Positions 44,805 through 54,094 are shown, counted from the stretch's first letter. The stretch is DNA of 64,000 bases from Verrucomicrobiales bacterium (GCA_021648365.1 JAKISY010000010.1:6947-70946); one strand, 5' to 3'. Numbers and translations: made by a program. The notes: generated from the sequence alone by a model not told the origin.

Positions 44805-44895
44805 TACCATCTCCACCATGTCCCGAACCCTCTTATAAAATTTCTCCCATTTTCTCATTGGTATCACCGCTTAATCGACGCAAGTTACTGCCAAC

Positions 44896-45357
44896 ATGAA
44901 CGATCAACTCACACCATCTCACTTACCCAATCCCGACCTGCAATCTACTGCAGCCTACTCCCCAGACACTCATAGCAAAATGATCGGTTACCTGTTGTGG
45001 ATCTTCGGTTTCACTGGAGCTCACCGTTTTTATTATGGCAAACCCATCAGTGGCACCATCTGGTTGCTCACTCTCGGACTGCTCGGTATCGGCTGGCTCA
45101 TTGACCTCTTCCTGATCCCCTCGATGGATCGCAAAGCCGACTTGCGGTTCACTCCTGGCGAGATTGATTATTCCCTCTGCTGGATTCTACTCACCTTTTT
45201 AGGGCTACTAGGCATCCATCGTTTTTATATGGGGAAAATCCTCACCGGAATCATTTACCTGTTCACTGGCGGACTGTTCGGAGTCGGCTGGCTCTACGAT
45301 TTCTGGACTCTGAATTCACAAATCAGCGAAGTGAATCACGCTAGCCAAAGCTCCTAG
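44896..45357 (+). CDS. Protein with two TM2 domains
   Basis: 153 residues. After a soluble N-terminal 28 residues come two TM2 modules, each with two membrane helices around the conserved GxHRFYxG turn: GAHRFYYGKPISGTIWL and GIHRFYMGKILTGIIYL, each followed by GxGWLxD (GIGWLIDLF; GVGWLYDFW). TM2 proteins are widespread small membrane proteins of unclear role. Converges on pssA, five bases between stops. Confidence 0.9.
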   Translation: MNDQLTPSHLPNPDLQSTAAYSPDTHSKMIGYLLWIFGFTGAHRFYYGKPISGTIWLLTLGLLGIGWLIDLFLIPSMDRKADLRFTPGEIDYSLCWILLTFLGLLGIHRFYMGKILTGIIYLFTGGLFGVGWLYDFWTLNSQISEVNHASQSS

Positions 45358-45362
45358 TCCCA

Positions 45363-46205
45363 TCAGGCAACCGACTCGTCCTCGCCCTCGTCATCGCTTG
45401 GGTCTTTCATCACCTCGATATCAGGTTCATCACCATCGTCTTCGATCTCCCGCCGCCATTTGCGCGAAATCCACGGACGAACTCCGCCGTAGATCAAGTA
45501 GGATGTGAAAATGATCGCCGGCACCACATGCCAAAAAATCACCGCGCAAACCGCCACTAAAATAATCACAAACACCCAGGGCAGGGTCCGACGCGTGCGC
45601 CAATTCAAGCGCTTGAAGCTCGGATACTGATACTCACTGAGCATCAAAAAGGACAGCAACCACATCAGAAATAACAATCCGTATTTCCAAGGACCCACTT
45701 CCTTCTCACCCTCGTTCAGCCACAACATCAACAAAGTCAGCGAGGCAATCAAGCCTGCCGCTGCAGGAATTGGGAAACCCATGAAATCTTTGTTGCCCGA
45801 TTTATCAGGATTCGCCGCCATGCAATTAAAGCGCGCCAACCTCATGCCCCCACACAACAAATAACCAAAAGCCGTCAACCAACCGAGACGATGGCTGAAA
45901 TCATTAAGCACGATATCCATCACCAACAAAGCCGGCGCGATGCCAAAAGATACAATGTCCGCCAAAGAATCAAACTCCCGACCAAACAACGATTCCTGAC
46001 CACGGATACGAGCCACCCTACCATCGAGCAGATCAAACACGCAGGCCCCTAGAATCAAAGCGATCGCTTTATAATAAGGCGCCACCCCACTTTGAGGATC
46101 ACGCATGCCTTCAAAAATCATCAAGATTGCCAAAAACCCGCAAAACAGGTTCCCCGCCGTCATCAAATTCGGTAACAAATAAATTTTGGGTGAATTGCTT
46201 TTCAT
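45363..46205 (-). CDS. pssA: CDP-diacylglycerol--serine O-phosphatidyltransferase
   Basis: Makes phosphatidylserine, precursor of phosphatidylethanolamine, at the inner membrane. 280 residues with six to eight hydrophobic segments. CDP-alcohol phosphatidyltransferase signature: DLLDGRVARIRG followed by FGREFDSLAD (D-G-x2-A-R-x8-G-x3-D-x3-D). N-terminal LPNLMTAGNLFCGFLAI is typical PssA of the second type. An acidic tail of 25 residues follows the last helix. psd is not in the window. Confidence 0.95.
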   Translation of the reverse strand: MKSNSPKIYLLPNLMTAGNLFCGFLAILMIFEGMRDPQSGVAPYYKAIALILGACVFDLLDGRVARIRGQESLFGREFDSLADIVSFGIAPALLVMDIVLNDFSHRLGWLTAFGYLLCGGMRLARFNCMAANPDKSGNKDFMGFPIPAAAGLIASLTLLMLWLNEGEKEVGPWKYGLLFLMWLLSFLMLSEYQYPSFKRLNWRTRRTLPWVFVIILVAVCAVIFWHVVPAIIFTSYLIYGGVRPWISRKWRREIEDDGDEPDIEVMKDPSDDEGEDESVA

Positions 46206-46318
46206 CTCCCTTTCAACTTTCTAAATCCTGACTCTAGCCTCAAAAGCACCTTTTGGCGACTTTTTTGGGCAATCTTATGCCAAGCATCGCTTGCCGCCAT
46301 ACCCATCGATGAACCGCA

Positions 46319-47281
46319 CTAGGCTTCGCGATCCCCCAGCACCCGCTCCAATACATCGGCTATCGTATGCAGTGCATTGCCTTCCAACTGATTGCCAATA
46401 TACAAAAATGACGGCTTCCCCGCACGCTCTTCTGCACAAATCAAATGTCTCAATATCGCCGTCAGCGACTCACGAGCATTCACATCCACCTCATAGATCC
46501 GATGATACGGTGCCATTTTTTCTTCCGCCCAATGGCGATTATGATGAGGCTTGAGCAGATAGCGAGCCGCTACAAAGTCACCTTCATGCAATCCATGCAA
46601 AGCCATCTGCTCATTGACAGGCGGCATGTGCGTCCATTGATTATAAATGTGAGCCACCCCATGCCGTTTGAGCGTAGCGAAATACTCAGGGTGCAACAGA
46701 TTCTGATTGCGAACCTCCACCCCATATTGCCAGCCCTTGGGTAAGTCAGAAAAAAACTGATCCAACTCCGCGACGAAGTCCTGACCATGTTCGTAATCTT
46801 CTTTGCTAAAATGCGAAAACTCAAAAATCAACATTCCCACCTTGCTGCGAAAAGGCTCAAGGTATCTCAGAAACAAATACTCTAAGGTCAGCGCATTCAA
46901 AAAACCGTCATTGGCTTTCCCTGCCCTGTCGCCAAAACTCTTCACCTCCGGAAAATTCTTGATCGTGATCTCGTCCGGCACCTTGAAGGAGAACTTGAAC
47001 CCCTCCGACACTTGAGCCATCAAACCCTCGATATACTCAGGCTTAGGGAAGCGGTAGTAGGTCGCATCAACACACACCGTGCTAAAACAAGCCGCATATT
47101 CCTGCAAACAACTGCGCTCAAAACTCGCTTTTGAAAAAGTGCCCTTCCAAAGGTAGCGTTCCTCATCATAGAGCATACCGCACCACCCCTCGTATTTCCA
47201 AGAACTGGTACCTAGATAGATCTGATGATCATCGGCCAACGCATCCAGCAAAGGCTTAAGCTTTCTACAACGAAACAACAT
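46319..47281 (-). CDS. DUF72 family protein
   Basis: 320 residues from the ATG at 47281 (another ATG two codons upstream). Hallmarks of DUF72 TIM-barrel proteins: IYLGTSSWKYEGWCGMLY near the start, FSTVCVDATYYRFP, FKFSFKVPDEIT, GMLIFEFSHF, YGVEVRNQNLL and a late FLYIGNQLEGNA. The usual VEFRH-type Arg/His pair appears as VEVRNQ. Cytoplasmic; function of the family unknown, possibly nucleic-acid related. Minus strand, upstream of pssA. Confidence 0.88.
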   Translation of the reverse strand: MLFRCRKLKPLLDALADDHQIYLGTSSWKYEGWCGMLYDEERYLWKGTFSKASFERSCLQEYAACFSTVCVDATYYRFPKPEYIEGLMAQVSEGFKFSFKVPDEITIKNFPEVKSFGDRAGKANDGFLNALTLEYLFLRYLEPFRSKVGMLIFEFSHFSKEDYEHGQDFVAELDQFFSDLPKGWQYGVEVRNQNLLHPEYFATLKRHGVAHIYNQWTHMPPVNEQMALHGLHEGDFVAARYLLKPHHNRHWAEEKMAPYHRIYEVDVNARESLTAILRHLICAEERAGKPSFLYIGNQLEGNALHTIADVLERVLGDREA

Positions 47282-47436
47282 GCACATTACCCTGCACAAC
47301 AACCCGCACAAAATCTAGCAAAAAATACCTTCCCTTTGGAGTGCTGCGGCTCGACGCCGCTTTTTTTCACCCTAACCGCAAAGTCATCACTTCCTCCTCC
47401 CCACCTCAAAAATCGACACTCGCTATTCGACAATCC

Positions 47437-47904
47437 TCACCCATCCGCTTCAGTGGACACTGCTGACTCATCTTTCAACGCCGCCAATAAAGCGTGCCAT
47501 GCCAAAGTCGCACATTTGATCCGTGCGGGAAACTTGCGCACTCCCGCCAAAGCGGCGAGATCGCCCATCGTCATCAGATCGATTTCAGGTTCATCCTGAG
47601 CAGTCAATAAAGCCACCACCTCCTCGACCTTAGCCTCGATCTCATCGGCACTTAGCCCCTTCACCGCCGAGGTCATGATCGATGCCGACGCTTTAGAAAT
47701 AGCACAGCCTTCACCGGTGAAAGTCACCGCCTCGACATTACCCTTGCCCTGCTCCGCCTGACGCAAATATACTTTCAACCGGTCTCCACAGAGCGGATTG
47801 AAGCCCTCGGCAACACCCGTATGCGGATCTAGATCACCTTCATTGTGAGGGTGTTTGTTATGCGAAAGAATGATGTCTTGATAAAGGTCTGAAAGATCGT
47901 CCAT
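47437..47904 (-). CDS. sufU: Iron-sulfur assembly protein SufU
   Basis: 155 residues. Takes sulfur from SufS, with zinc at its site. Three conserved Cys: NPLCGDRL (about 39), GEGCAISKAS (about 66) and IKCATLAWHALLAAL (about 130); the Asp of CGD is kept. Ends in a short acidic tail. Encoded 27 bases after sufS, so one operon. The rest of the SUF system (sufBCD) is outside the window. Confidence 0.95.
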   Translation of the reverse strand: MDDLSDLYQDIILSHNKHPHNEGDLDPHTGVAEGFNPLCGDRLKVYLRQAEQGKGNVEAVTFTGEGCAISKASASIMTSAVKGLSADEIEAKVEEVVALLTAQDEPEIDLMTMGDLAALAGVRKFPARIKCATLAWHALLAALKDESAVSTEADG

Positions 47905-47931
47905 GATTTTTATATTATTTCGCTCTGACTG

Positions 47932-49143
47932 CTACGCAAACATTTTTTGTACTTTGCGAATCGCTGCCACCAACGTATCGGCTTCTTCTTGAGTATTATA
48001 AAAGGCAAAAGAAGCCCTAGCCGTGCCTGATATTTTTAAATGATCCATCAAAGGCTGCGCGCAATGGTGGCCCGCACGTATCGCCACGCCTTCAGTGTCG
48101 AGAATCGTGCCTATATCGTGCGGATGAATCCCATCCAGAGTGAATGATATCACCCCCACCTTATTCTCCGCCCTACCGTGTATATTCAGCCCTTCGATCT
48201 CACTCATCGCCGCAGTAGCATAATCGAGCAGCTCTTTTTCATAGCGTTCGATTTCAGCGTGACCTATCTGATTCAGATAATCCACCGCCGCCCCCAGTCC
48301 AATCGCCCCACTGATATTCGGCGTACCAGCTTCGAAGCGCTCAGGAATACCACGATAAGTCGTGCCAGCAAAACTCACCTGCTCGATCATATCTCCACCT
48401 CCCTGATACGGAGGCATGCTGTTCAACCATTCTTGCTTACCCCACAACACCCCCACCCCATCGGGACCAAACATTTTGTGACTCGAAAAAGCATAAAAAT
48501 CACAGCCTATATCCTGCACATCCACTTGCAAATGCGGCACCGCCTGCGCTCCATCGACCAACACCATCGCCCCTTTTTCTTTCGCCAAACGAGTCAACTC
48601 CTTCACCGGATTGATCGTCCCCAGAGCATTCGACACCTGCGTGAAAGCTGCTATTTTAGTTTTTTCGCTTAGCTTAGCAGTGAAGTCATCCAAATCAAGT
48701 TCCCCCGTTTCCGTGATCCCCGCCACCCGAATCACCAAGCCCTTGCGCTCCGCTAACATCTGCCACGGCACGATGTTGGCATGATGTTCCATCAGCGTCA
48801 GCAGAATCTCATCGCCCTCTTGCAAGCGCTCGCCATAACTATTAGCAACCAGATTGATCGCCTCCGTCGTGCCGCGCACAAATATCACCTCGTTCGTATC
48901 GGGCGCATGAATCATTTCCGCCAGCCGCAGTCTCGCGCGATCGTATTGATCCGTCGCATCCATACTCAGGTAGTGAACCCCACGGTGAATGTTTGAGTTC
49001 TCATACTCAAAAAAGCGCGAAATTTTATCAATCACCGCGCACGGCTTTTGAGTCGTCGCACCGTTATCGAGGTACACCAAAGGCTTCCCGCTCACTTCAC
49101 GGGACAAAATCGGAAAATCAGATCGAACAGCAGCTATATTCAT
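47932..49143 (-). CDS. sufS: Cysteine desulfurase SufS
   Basis: PLP enzyme releasing sulfur from cysteine as a persulfide. 403 residues. N-terminal DFPILSREVSGKPLVYLDNG, cofactor-binding HHANIVPW, PLP lysine in SSHKMFGPDGVGVLWG, and the active Cys in RAGHHCAQPLM. Group II (SufS) type by the RAGHHCAQP motif. Coupled with sufU downstream. Confidence 0.97.
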   Translation of the reverse strand: MNIAAVRSDFPILSREVSGKPLVYLDNGATTQKPCAVIDKISRFFEYENSNIHRGVHYLSMDATDQYDRARLRLAEMIHAPDTNEVIFVRGTTEAINLVANSYGERLQEGDEILLTLMEHHANIVPWQMLAERKGLVIRVAGITETGELDLDDFTAKLSEKTKIAAFTQVSNALGTINPVKELTRLAKEKGAMVLVDGAQAVPHLQVDVQDIGCDFYAFSSHKMFGPDGVGVLWGKQEWLNSMPPYQGGGDMIEQVSFAGTTYRGIPERFEAGTPNISGAIGLGAAVDYLNQIGHAEIERYEKELLDYATAAMSEIEGLNIHGRAENKVGVISFTLDGIHPHDIGTILDTEGVAIRAGHHCAQPLMDHLKISGTARASFAFYNTQEEADTLVAAIRKVQKMFA

Positions 49144-49228
49144 AGAACAGACAGACCAACTGGCCTGCCTACCCCTAGCACGGATCAGCGACTTTTTCCG
49201 CCAAAACTTGTAGTAAAATCATCCTACT

Positions 49229-49744
49229 TCACTGCGCTAGCATCGCCACCACCGGTCCCGCCTTCACTGGTCGCAAAGTGCCACGACTGTCCTTGGGCCA
49301 ATGCGCACCTTGTTTGATCCACTGAAAAATCACCTCACGCTCCCCCTTGCTCATCCGATGTTTCTCAGGCGGCATCGCTTTTTTATCACCCGATTTCAAC
49401 TTCAACACCTGATAAAAACGACTCGACTCTGGTTTTCCAGGCACAATAGCCCCGCCGCCTTGCCGCGCAGAAAACGCCAAAACACGAGTCTCTAAATTCA
49501 AATCACCCAACAGCAAACCTGTATTATGACAGCTCAAACAATAATTCTCTAACAGCGGCTTCACCTCAGTCAAAAAATCCACCTTCTGCGACTTTTTGTC
49601 TTTTTTACTGACCTCGCTCACTTTAGCAACATCCCCCATCGGCGAAGACTCCGTCGCCGTCTTGCTCCCCTGACATCCCATCAACAAACTCGCTACGCTC
49701 CCCGTAAACGCCAACCTCACAGTCCTACTCCAGTTATTTTTCAT
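49229..49744 (-). CDS. Lipoprotein with planctomycete-type cytochrome c domain
   Basis: 171 residues from the ATG at 49744. Lipobox SLLMGC near residue 23 marks a lipoprotein. The mature part carries the heme motif YCLSCHNTG (CxxCH), preceded by FLTEVKPLLEN, the usual start of planctomycete cytochrome C (PSC1-type) domains. KKAMPPEKHRMSKGEREVIFQWIKQGAHWP supplies the distal Met region and the closing motif. Electron transfer is likely, partner unknown. A GNAT remnant lies behind it on the same strand. Confidence 0.88.
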   Translation of the reverse strand: MKNNWSRTVRLAFTGSVASLLMGCQGSKTATESSPMGDVAKVSEVSKKDKKSQKVDFLTEVKPLLENYCLSCHNTGLLLGDLNLETRVLAFSARQGGGAIVPGKPESSRFYQVLKLKSGDKKAMPPEKHRMSKGEREVIFQWIKQGAHWPKDSRGTLRPVKAGPVVAMLAQ

Positions 49745-49821
49745 GATCTCTTCCATCTCCTAACATTAAGCTAGAGATTCCCATCTAACTTGCCTAGAAC
49801 CATTTTCACAAAAACTGCGCA

Positions 49822-49995
49822 TCATTTGTCATCGCATTCATCCACCGCCAACAGCTGCGTGCATTCCGCATCTAATCCATCCTCCTCCAGCTCCTCCGGC
49901 ACACCCTGCTCCACCACAAAAACCTCATGCCTCACCGCTAAAAAGCTCGCCCGACCTTCTTGCCAGTCGATTTGATTGATAAAAAACCTTTCCAT
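49822..49995 (-). pseudogene. N-terminal remnant of a GNAT acetyltransferase
   Basis: 57 codons on the minus strand, from the ATG at 49995. RHEVFVVEQGVPEELEEDGLD is close to the N-terminal beta-strand and V/I-F-V-x-E-Q motif of ElaA-like GNAT proteins. Translation stops at 49822 before the acetyl-CoA loop (R/Q-x-x-G-x-G/A); about 90 residues are missing. AGGGA lies six bases before the ATG and TATAAT a little further up, so a short peptide may still be made. It explains most of the 340-base gap between the cytochrome lipoprotein and the ROK gene. Confidence 0.7.
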
Positions 49996-50087
49996 TTGTC
50001 CCTGATTCTGATTATAACGCTCTTTTAATTTAAGCTGTTTGATGCTTTCACTGTTCGCCAGTCCAATCCTAGATCTTTTACCACAAC

Positions 50088-51227
50088 ATGAAAACCGAAA
50101 GCAATGCTTATGCTGAGTTGATCCGACAAACTCGGCATCTCAGCCAAGCCTCCCGCAAGGATCTCTCAGATGCGGTCAACAATGCTCGCTCCACCGTTGG
50201 GCGCCAGGTCGATCAACTGGTCAAAGCCAACTACCTCGTAGAGCTAGGTCCCGAAGCGGTAAGCTCTGCAGGGCGACCTAGGATTTTACTGGAACTCAAC
50301 CCCGACGCTGGTTGTTTTTTCGGCATCGATTTCGAAGCCCGCTCACTCTTCGGGGTTGCCGTCGATTTTGCCCAAAACACCATCGCCCGCCACACCATCA
50401 CTCACCAACAAGTGCCTACCACAGCGCACCTCATCCACTCGATCAAACAATTATTGCAACATTTACAGGGCGAATGCGGCAAACGTCCAGCGCTCGCCAT
50501 CGGCTTGGGCGTGCCAGGACACGTAGATCCCGAGAGCGGCATGGCGCTGCACTATGAGCACATCAAAGACTGGAATGATGTGCCGCTCGCCGAGGAAATC
50601 AGTCGCACCTTCCATATTCCCGTTTTTTTAGAAAATAATACCCGCACCATGATCCTTGGTGAACGCTGGTTCGGCAACGCCGCAGGCTGCGACCAACTGA
50701 TCTGCCTCAATGTACGCACCGGACTCTCCGTCGCAGTCATCACCGATGGACACCTGCTGCGCGGTTCACAAAACCTCGCCGGCGAGATCCGCGGCTGGCC
50801 AGCCCCATCGCAGGATCCAACCAGCGCCCCCGTTTCACTCGAGACCATCGGCTCCCTTTCTTCCATTCTCGAACCCTATGCAGGCGAAGGCAATGACCTC
50901 ACCGCCGCATGGATACGCTTCACCGATCAACTGCAATCCAAAAACCCACAAGCACAACAGAAACTTGCTGATATCGCCATCGTTCACGGCAAGACCATCG
51001 CCAACTTAGCCCAACTGCTCAATCCAGAAAAAGTCATCCTCACAGGACCCCTCAGCGAAATCGGCGACCACTACCTCGACCAAGTCAAAACCGCATCAGA
51101 GCAAGCCCTGCAAGGCATCCCACTTAGCCCCCCCGTGATCCAACTCTCCAAACTCGGACTCTACTCCGGCGCCATCGGCGCCTCAGCCCTAGCCCTGCAA
51201 CACTGGGTCCCCGACATCCCTGCTTAA
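50088..51227 (+). CDS. ROK family transcriptional repressor
   Basis: 379 residues. N-terminal winged-helix (LSQASRKDLSDAVNNARSTV; VDQLVKANYLVELGP), then ASKHA fold: GCFFGIDFEARSLFGVAVDF, GLGVPGHVDPESG, FLENNTRTMILGER, NLAGEIRGWPAP. The catalytic Asp of sugar kinases (E-N-D-A in the family) reads E-N-N-T here, and the CxCGxxGCxE zinc site is absent, so it is a non-kinase sugar-responsive repressor. The MFS transporter and a palindrome follow downstream, suggesting it controls that gene. Confidence 0.9.
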   Translation: MKTESNAYAELIRQTRHLSQASRKDLSDAVNNARSTVGRQVDQLVKANYLVELGPEAVSSAGRPRILLELNPDAGCFFGIDFEARSLFGVAVDFAQNTIARHTITHQQVPTTAHLIHSIKQLLQHLQGECGKRPALAIGLGVPGHVDPESGMALHYEHIKDWNDVPLAEEISRTFHIPVFLENNTRTMILGERWFGNAAGCDQLICLNVRTGLSVAVITDGHLLRGSQNLAGEIRGWPAPSQDPTSAPVSLETIGSLSSILEPYAGEGNDLTAAWIRFTDQLQSKNPQAQQKLADIAIVHGKTIANLAQLLNPEKVILTGPLSEIGDHYLDQVKTASEQALQGIPLSPPVIQLSKLGLYSGAIGASALALQHWVPDIPA

Positions 51228-51380
51228 AATTACCGAAACTTTGTCCGCCCAGACAAGTTTTCGCTACCCGCTTTGTAAAATCGGGAAAAACCACCTGCAC
51301 CTCGCGGGTGATCTCAGCTGCTCACTATAAAAACTGAAGACCTCTTCATCTTAACAAAATCGGACTTACTTACATGCGCC

Positions 51381-51404
51381 ATTTAATTTCTGTTGAAATT
51401 AAAT
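51381..51404. promoter_or_regulatory. Palindromic operator candidate for the ROK repressor
   Basis: ATTTAATTTC-TGTT-GAAATTAAAT: perfect 10-bp arms with a four-base spacer, 71 bases before the MFS gene and 154 after the ROK gene. ROK regulators such as NagC and Mlc bind AT-rich palindromes of this kind. It is the only clear palindrome in the 247-base gap. Confidence 0.65.
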
Positions 51405-51474
51405 CAAAAAGCTTTACTTTTTTATGTTATTAAAATAAACAGTAGTAACCCTACAGCTTTACCCCTTCCCCACT

Positions 51475-52869
51475 ATGAACCAACTCGACAACAAACCCTG
51501 GTATGATGGTATCACTCGCTATCAATGGCTTGTCCTAATCGTCGCCTGCCTCGGCTGGATCTTTGACGTTTTTGAAGGACAAGTTTTTGTCGCCTCGATG
51601 CAGGACGCGATGCCCGATTTACTGGGAACCACTGCGGATGATCCGAAGGTCAGCGGATGGAACAACTGGGCTTTTGGCTCCTTCATGCTAGGCGGTGCTG
51701 TAGGCGGTATCTTCTTCGGCATGATGAGTGACCGAGTCGGTCGCACCAAAACCATGATGATCACCATCTTGTTTTACTCGGCGTTCACCTGCGTCACCGC
51801 CTTTGCGCAACAGCCCTGGCAGATGGTGATATTACGCTTTTTTGTCGCCATGGGAGTCGGCGGGGAATGGGCGGTCGCCTCAGCCATGGTCGCCGAAGTC
51901 ATGCCCAAACGAGCCCGCGCCATCACCAGCTCCATCTTTCATGCCTCCAGCGTTTTCGGAACCCTGCTAGCCGTTGCTGCCATCTCTTTACTGATCGGCA
52001 ACGAAGAGTTGAACGCCAGCCTCGCCGAAAAAGGTATCGACGCATGGCGAGTCGGATTCGCCATCGGCGCCCTACCCGCCCTGCTCATACTCTGGATCCG
52101 CTGGAAACTCAAAGAACCCGATTCATGGAAAGCCGCACGCGAACGAGCCAAAAACGACCCCTCTCAAAAACAAGGACGCCTAGGCGAACTCTTCGCCAAA
52201 CCACAACTGCGCGCCACCCTCGTCGGCGTCACCCTCGCCACCGTCGGCCTCGTCACCTTCTGGGGCATCCACATCTATGGGAAAAACGCCCTCATGCGCA
52301 ATACCCAAGCCGAAGTCCTACGCATCGAAAAAATCGCCCCCGATGCCGACAAATCCATCATTGCCGAAGCTTATCAAAAGCACAAATCTCAGATCAAAAA
52401 ATCTGAAATGCTCAGCATGACCTTCAACACTGTAGGTGGCGGATTAGGACTCATCCTCTTTGGCACCATCGCTAATCGCCTCGGTCGCAAAGGCGCCTTC
52501 ATCATGTACCACGCGCTTGCCTTTGTGATGACCCTGATCCTATTTTTATACCTCATCCCCGACCCCAACACCACCAACCTAACCTACATGCTATTCTTAC
52601 CAATCTTTGGGTTTTTCACCCTCGGCATGCACGCAGGTTACGCCGTGTATTTCCCCGAGCTCTACCCCACCCGCCTACGCGGAACTGGCGCAGGATTCTG
52701 TTTCAACATGGGACGCTTAGGCACCGCCAGCGCCTTTTTCTTTTTCGGAAGTCTAGCCACCCCACTACTGCCAGAGCAACAAGCCCTGTGGCTCTCGCCC
52801 TTGTACATCGTCGGCTTGATCGTCGTACTCTTTGGCAAAGAAACCCGTGGAGCAGAGCTACCCGATTGA
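51475..52869 (+). CDS. MFS transporter (sugar/aromatic-acid porter type)
   Basis: 464 residues with twelve membrane segments. Features: GWIFDVFEGQVF in helix 1, the loop-2/3 motif GMMSDRVGRTKTMM, helix-4 RFFVAMGVGGEWAVASAMVAE, loop-8/9 ANRLGRKGAF and a late YPTRLRGTGAGFCFNMGRLG, which together fit the sugar porter/AAHS branch. A long central loop (residues about 225-325) includes a charged helix. Substrate unknown; position after a ROK repressor points to a sugar. Confidence 0.88.
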   Translation: MNQLDNKPWYDGITRYQWLVLIVACLGWIFDVFEGQVFVASMQDAMPDLLGTTADDPKVSGWNNWAFGSFMLGGAVGGIFFGMMSDRVGRTKTMMITILFYSAFTCVTAFAQQPWQMVILRFFVAMGVGGEWAVASAMVAEVMPKRARAITSSIFHASSVFGTLLAVAAISLLIGNEELNASLAEKGIDAWRVGFAIGALPALLILWIRWKLKEPDSWKAARERAKNDPSQKQGRLGELFAKPQLRATLVGVTLATVGLVTFWGIHIYGKNALMRNTQAEVLRIEKIAPDADKSIIAEAYQKHKSQIKKSEMLSMTFNTVGGGLGLILFGTIANRLGRKGAFIMYHALAFVMTLILFLYLIPDPNTTNLTYMLFLPIFGFFTLGMHAGYAVYFPELYPTRLRGTGAGFCFNMGRLGTASAFFFFGSLATPLLPEQQALWLSPLYIVGLIVVLFGKETRGAELPD

Positions 52870-52893
52870 TCACCACCCGCTTTTGAGTTATCA

Positions 52894-53178
52894 GTGACAC
52901 CAGTGTCACCCGAAATCACCATCTACCTATTGGTCGCCCTGTTCATGGCAGGCGCGGCATTTGTCCAGTCCGTCAGTGGCTTCGGCATGGCAATCGTCGC
53001 CATAGCCACCTTGCCACTCGTCATAGATCTCAAAGACGCGATTGCGCTGATCGCTGTCTTTAACCTCTTTGTTAGCACCCTCACCCTATTCTGGAATCGC
53101 AGCGGATTTTCTTGGAAAGAAGCCCGCCCTCTAGTGATAGGCATGATCATCGGCATCCCACTTGGTTATTATTTTTAA
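52894..53178 (+). pseudogene. Truncated TauE/SafE-type permease
   Basis: 94 codons from a GTG inside GTGACAC-CA-GTGTCAC, a perfect 7-bp palindrome. Contains the first TauE/SafE half-motif: FVQSVSGFGMAIVAIATLPL, then DLKDAIALIAVFNLFVST and GMIIGIPLGYYF, and stops right after. Full members have about 250 residues and eight helices, so more than half is missing. No homologous continuation was seen in the next 60 bases. Probably a broken gene. Confidence 0.7.
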
Positions 53179-53235
53179 TTTGTGATCACTAGCGATTGAT
53201 TTACTTTCCAAAGACACAATTCCTGATCTACTCTC

Positions 53236-53430
53236 ATGAACCCAAATCCACCCACCACTTCACCCCTCGGAGCAGGTTTCAAATGGGCCTTCCTCGGAGT
53301 GATCCTCAGCCTAGTGGCTGCCGCCATCGTTCAAAGCATGGGCATCCGTGATTTCCAATCCGCCGCATTACTCTACGCACCCGGCGGATTCATCGGTGGC
53401 TTCCTTGTTGGCTGGAAAAAATCCCAATAG
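53236..53430 (+). CDS. Small two-helix membrane protein, unknown
   Basis: 64 residues. Two hydrophobic segments (FLGVILSLVAAAIVQSMG and AALLYAPGGFIGGFLVGW) with Gly-rich packing in the second. No family recognised. Lies 57 bases after the permease remnant and might be its unrelated neighbour or a relic of the same locus. It has its own ATG and a compact, gene-like composition. Confidence 0.55.
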   Translation: MNPNPPTTSPLGAGFKWAFLGVILSLVAAAIVQSMGIRDFQSAALLYAPGGFIGGFLVGWKKSQ

Positions 53431-53487
53431 CCCCTTGCCAGCACCCCTTGCTCAGCCATATATTCAGCACCCAAAACCAATAAAGCC

Positions 53488-54036
53488 ATGAAACACAAAG
53501 TCCTCACCCTCCTACTCTTACCCTTCACCCTATTTCTTTCACAATGTGATGAACTAGATAACCTCGAACCCCCCTCTTACGACGGACCCCACGAATCCAC
53601 ATTCCAAAAAGGACTCGAGCGAGGACGTTACGATGGACGCACAGGACTCTCACGCTCCCCAGGCAGATACGCCGGCTCATACCCCCCGTATGAAAGCACC
53701 GCCTTCCTCGACGGCTATGAAGGCGGTTACAACCAAGGCATCCGTCCACCACAGAACTCAGGCTACGGACAGCCTCTGCGCTTAGAGAAACTACAGGGCA
53801 GGATCACCATCTACGAAGGAAGTCGCGCACTCGCCACCTGCCGCACGGCAGCACCCAATGTCGAAAGCACCCGCTTCATCAATCAACAACAACAAGTCGT
53901 CGTCAAATCCCGAGGCAACCATGGTCCCGCCACCGTGCAGCTATTTAACTCCCGCACCGGCGCAGAAGAAGGTCGCGTGATGGCCTTTGCCATAAGAAAC
54001 GGCCAACCCCGCTGGGCAGCAGGCCTGGGGGAATAG
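53488..54036 (+). CDS. Lipoprotein, unknown, Gly/Tyr/Arg-rich
   Basis: 182 residues. Lipobox LFLSQC (Cys at residue 20) after a clear hydrophobic stretch. Residues 38-90 are rich in Gly, Tyr, Arg with repeats of GRYDGRTG / GGYNQG, probably disordered and cell-surface or periplasmic. The C-terminal part (LEKLQGRITIYEG, then VVVKSRGNHGPATVQLFNSR) looks folded and beta-rich. No known family. A terminator follows 24 bases after the stop. Confidence 0.75.
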   Translation: MKHKVLTLLLLPFTLFLSQCDELDNLEPPSYDGPHESTFQKGLERGRYDGRTGLSRSPGRYAGSYPPYESTAFLDGYEGGYNQGIRPPQNSGYGQPLRLEKLQGRITIYEGSRALATCRTAAPNVESTRFINQQQQVVVKSRGNHGPATVQLFNSRTGAEEGRVMAFAIRNGQPRWAAGLGE

Positions 54037-54060
54037 TTCCACACATCATCAACTTCATCA

Positions 54061-54094
54061 AAAGGGGGGGCTAATTTGCCCCCCCCTTTTTTTG
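54061..54094 (+). terminator. Rho-independent terminator after the lipoprotein gene
   Basis: AAAGGGGGGGC-TAATTT-GCCCCCCC stem-loop followed by seven T. Can also work in reverse, where the A-run gives T. It ends the 53.2-54.0 kb transcript. Confidence 0.88.
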
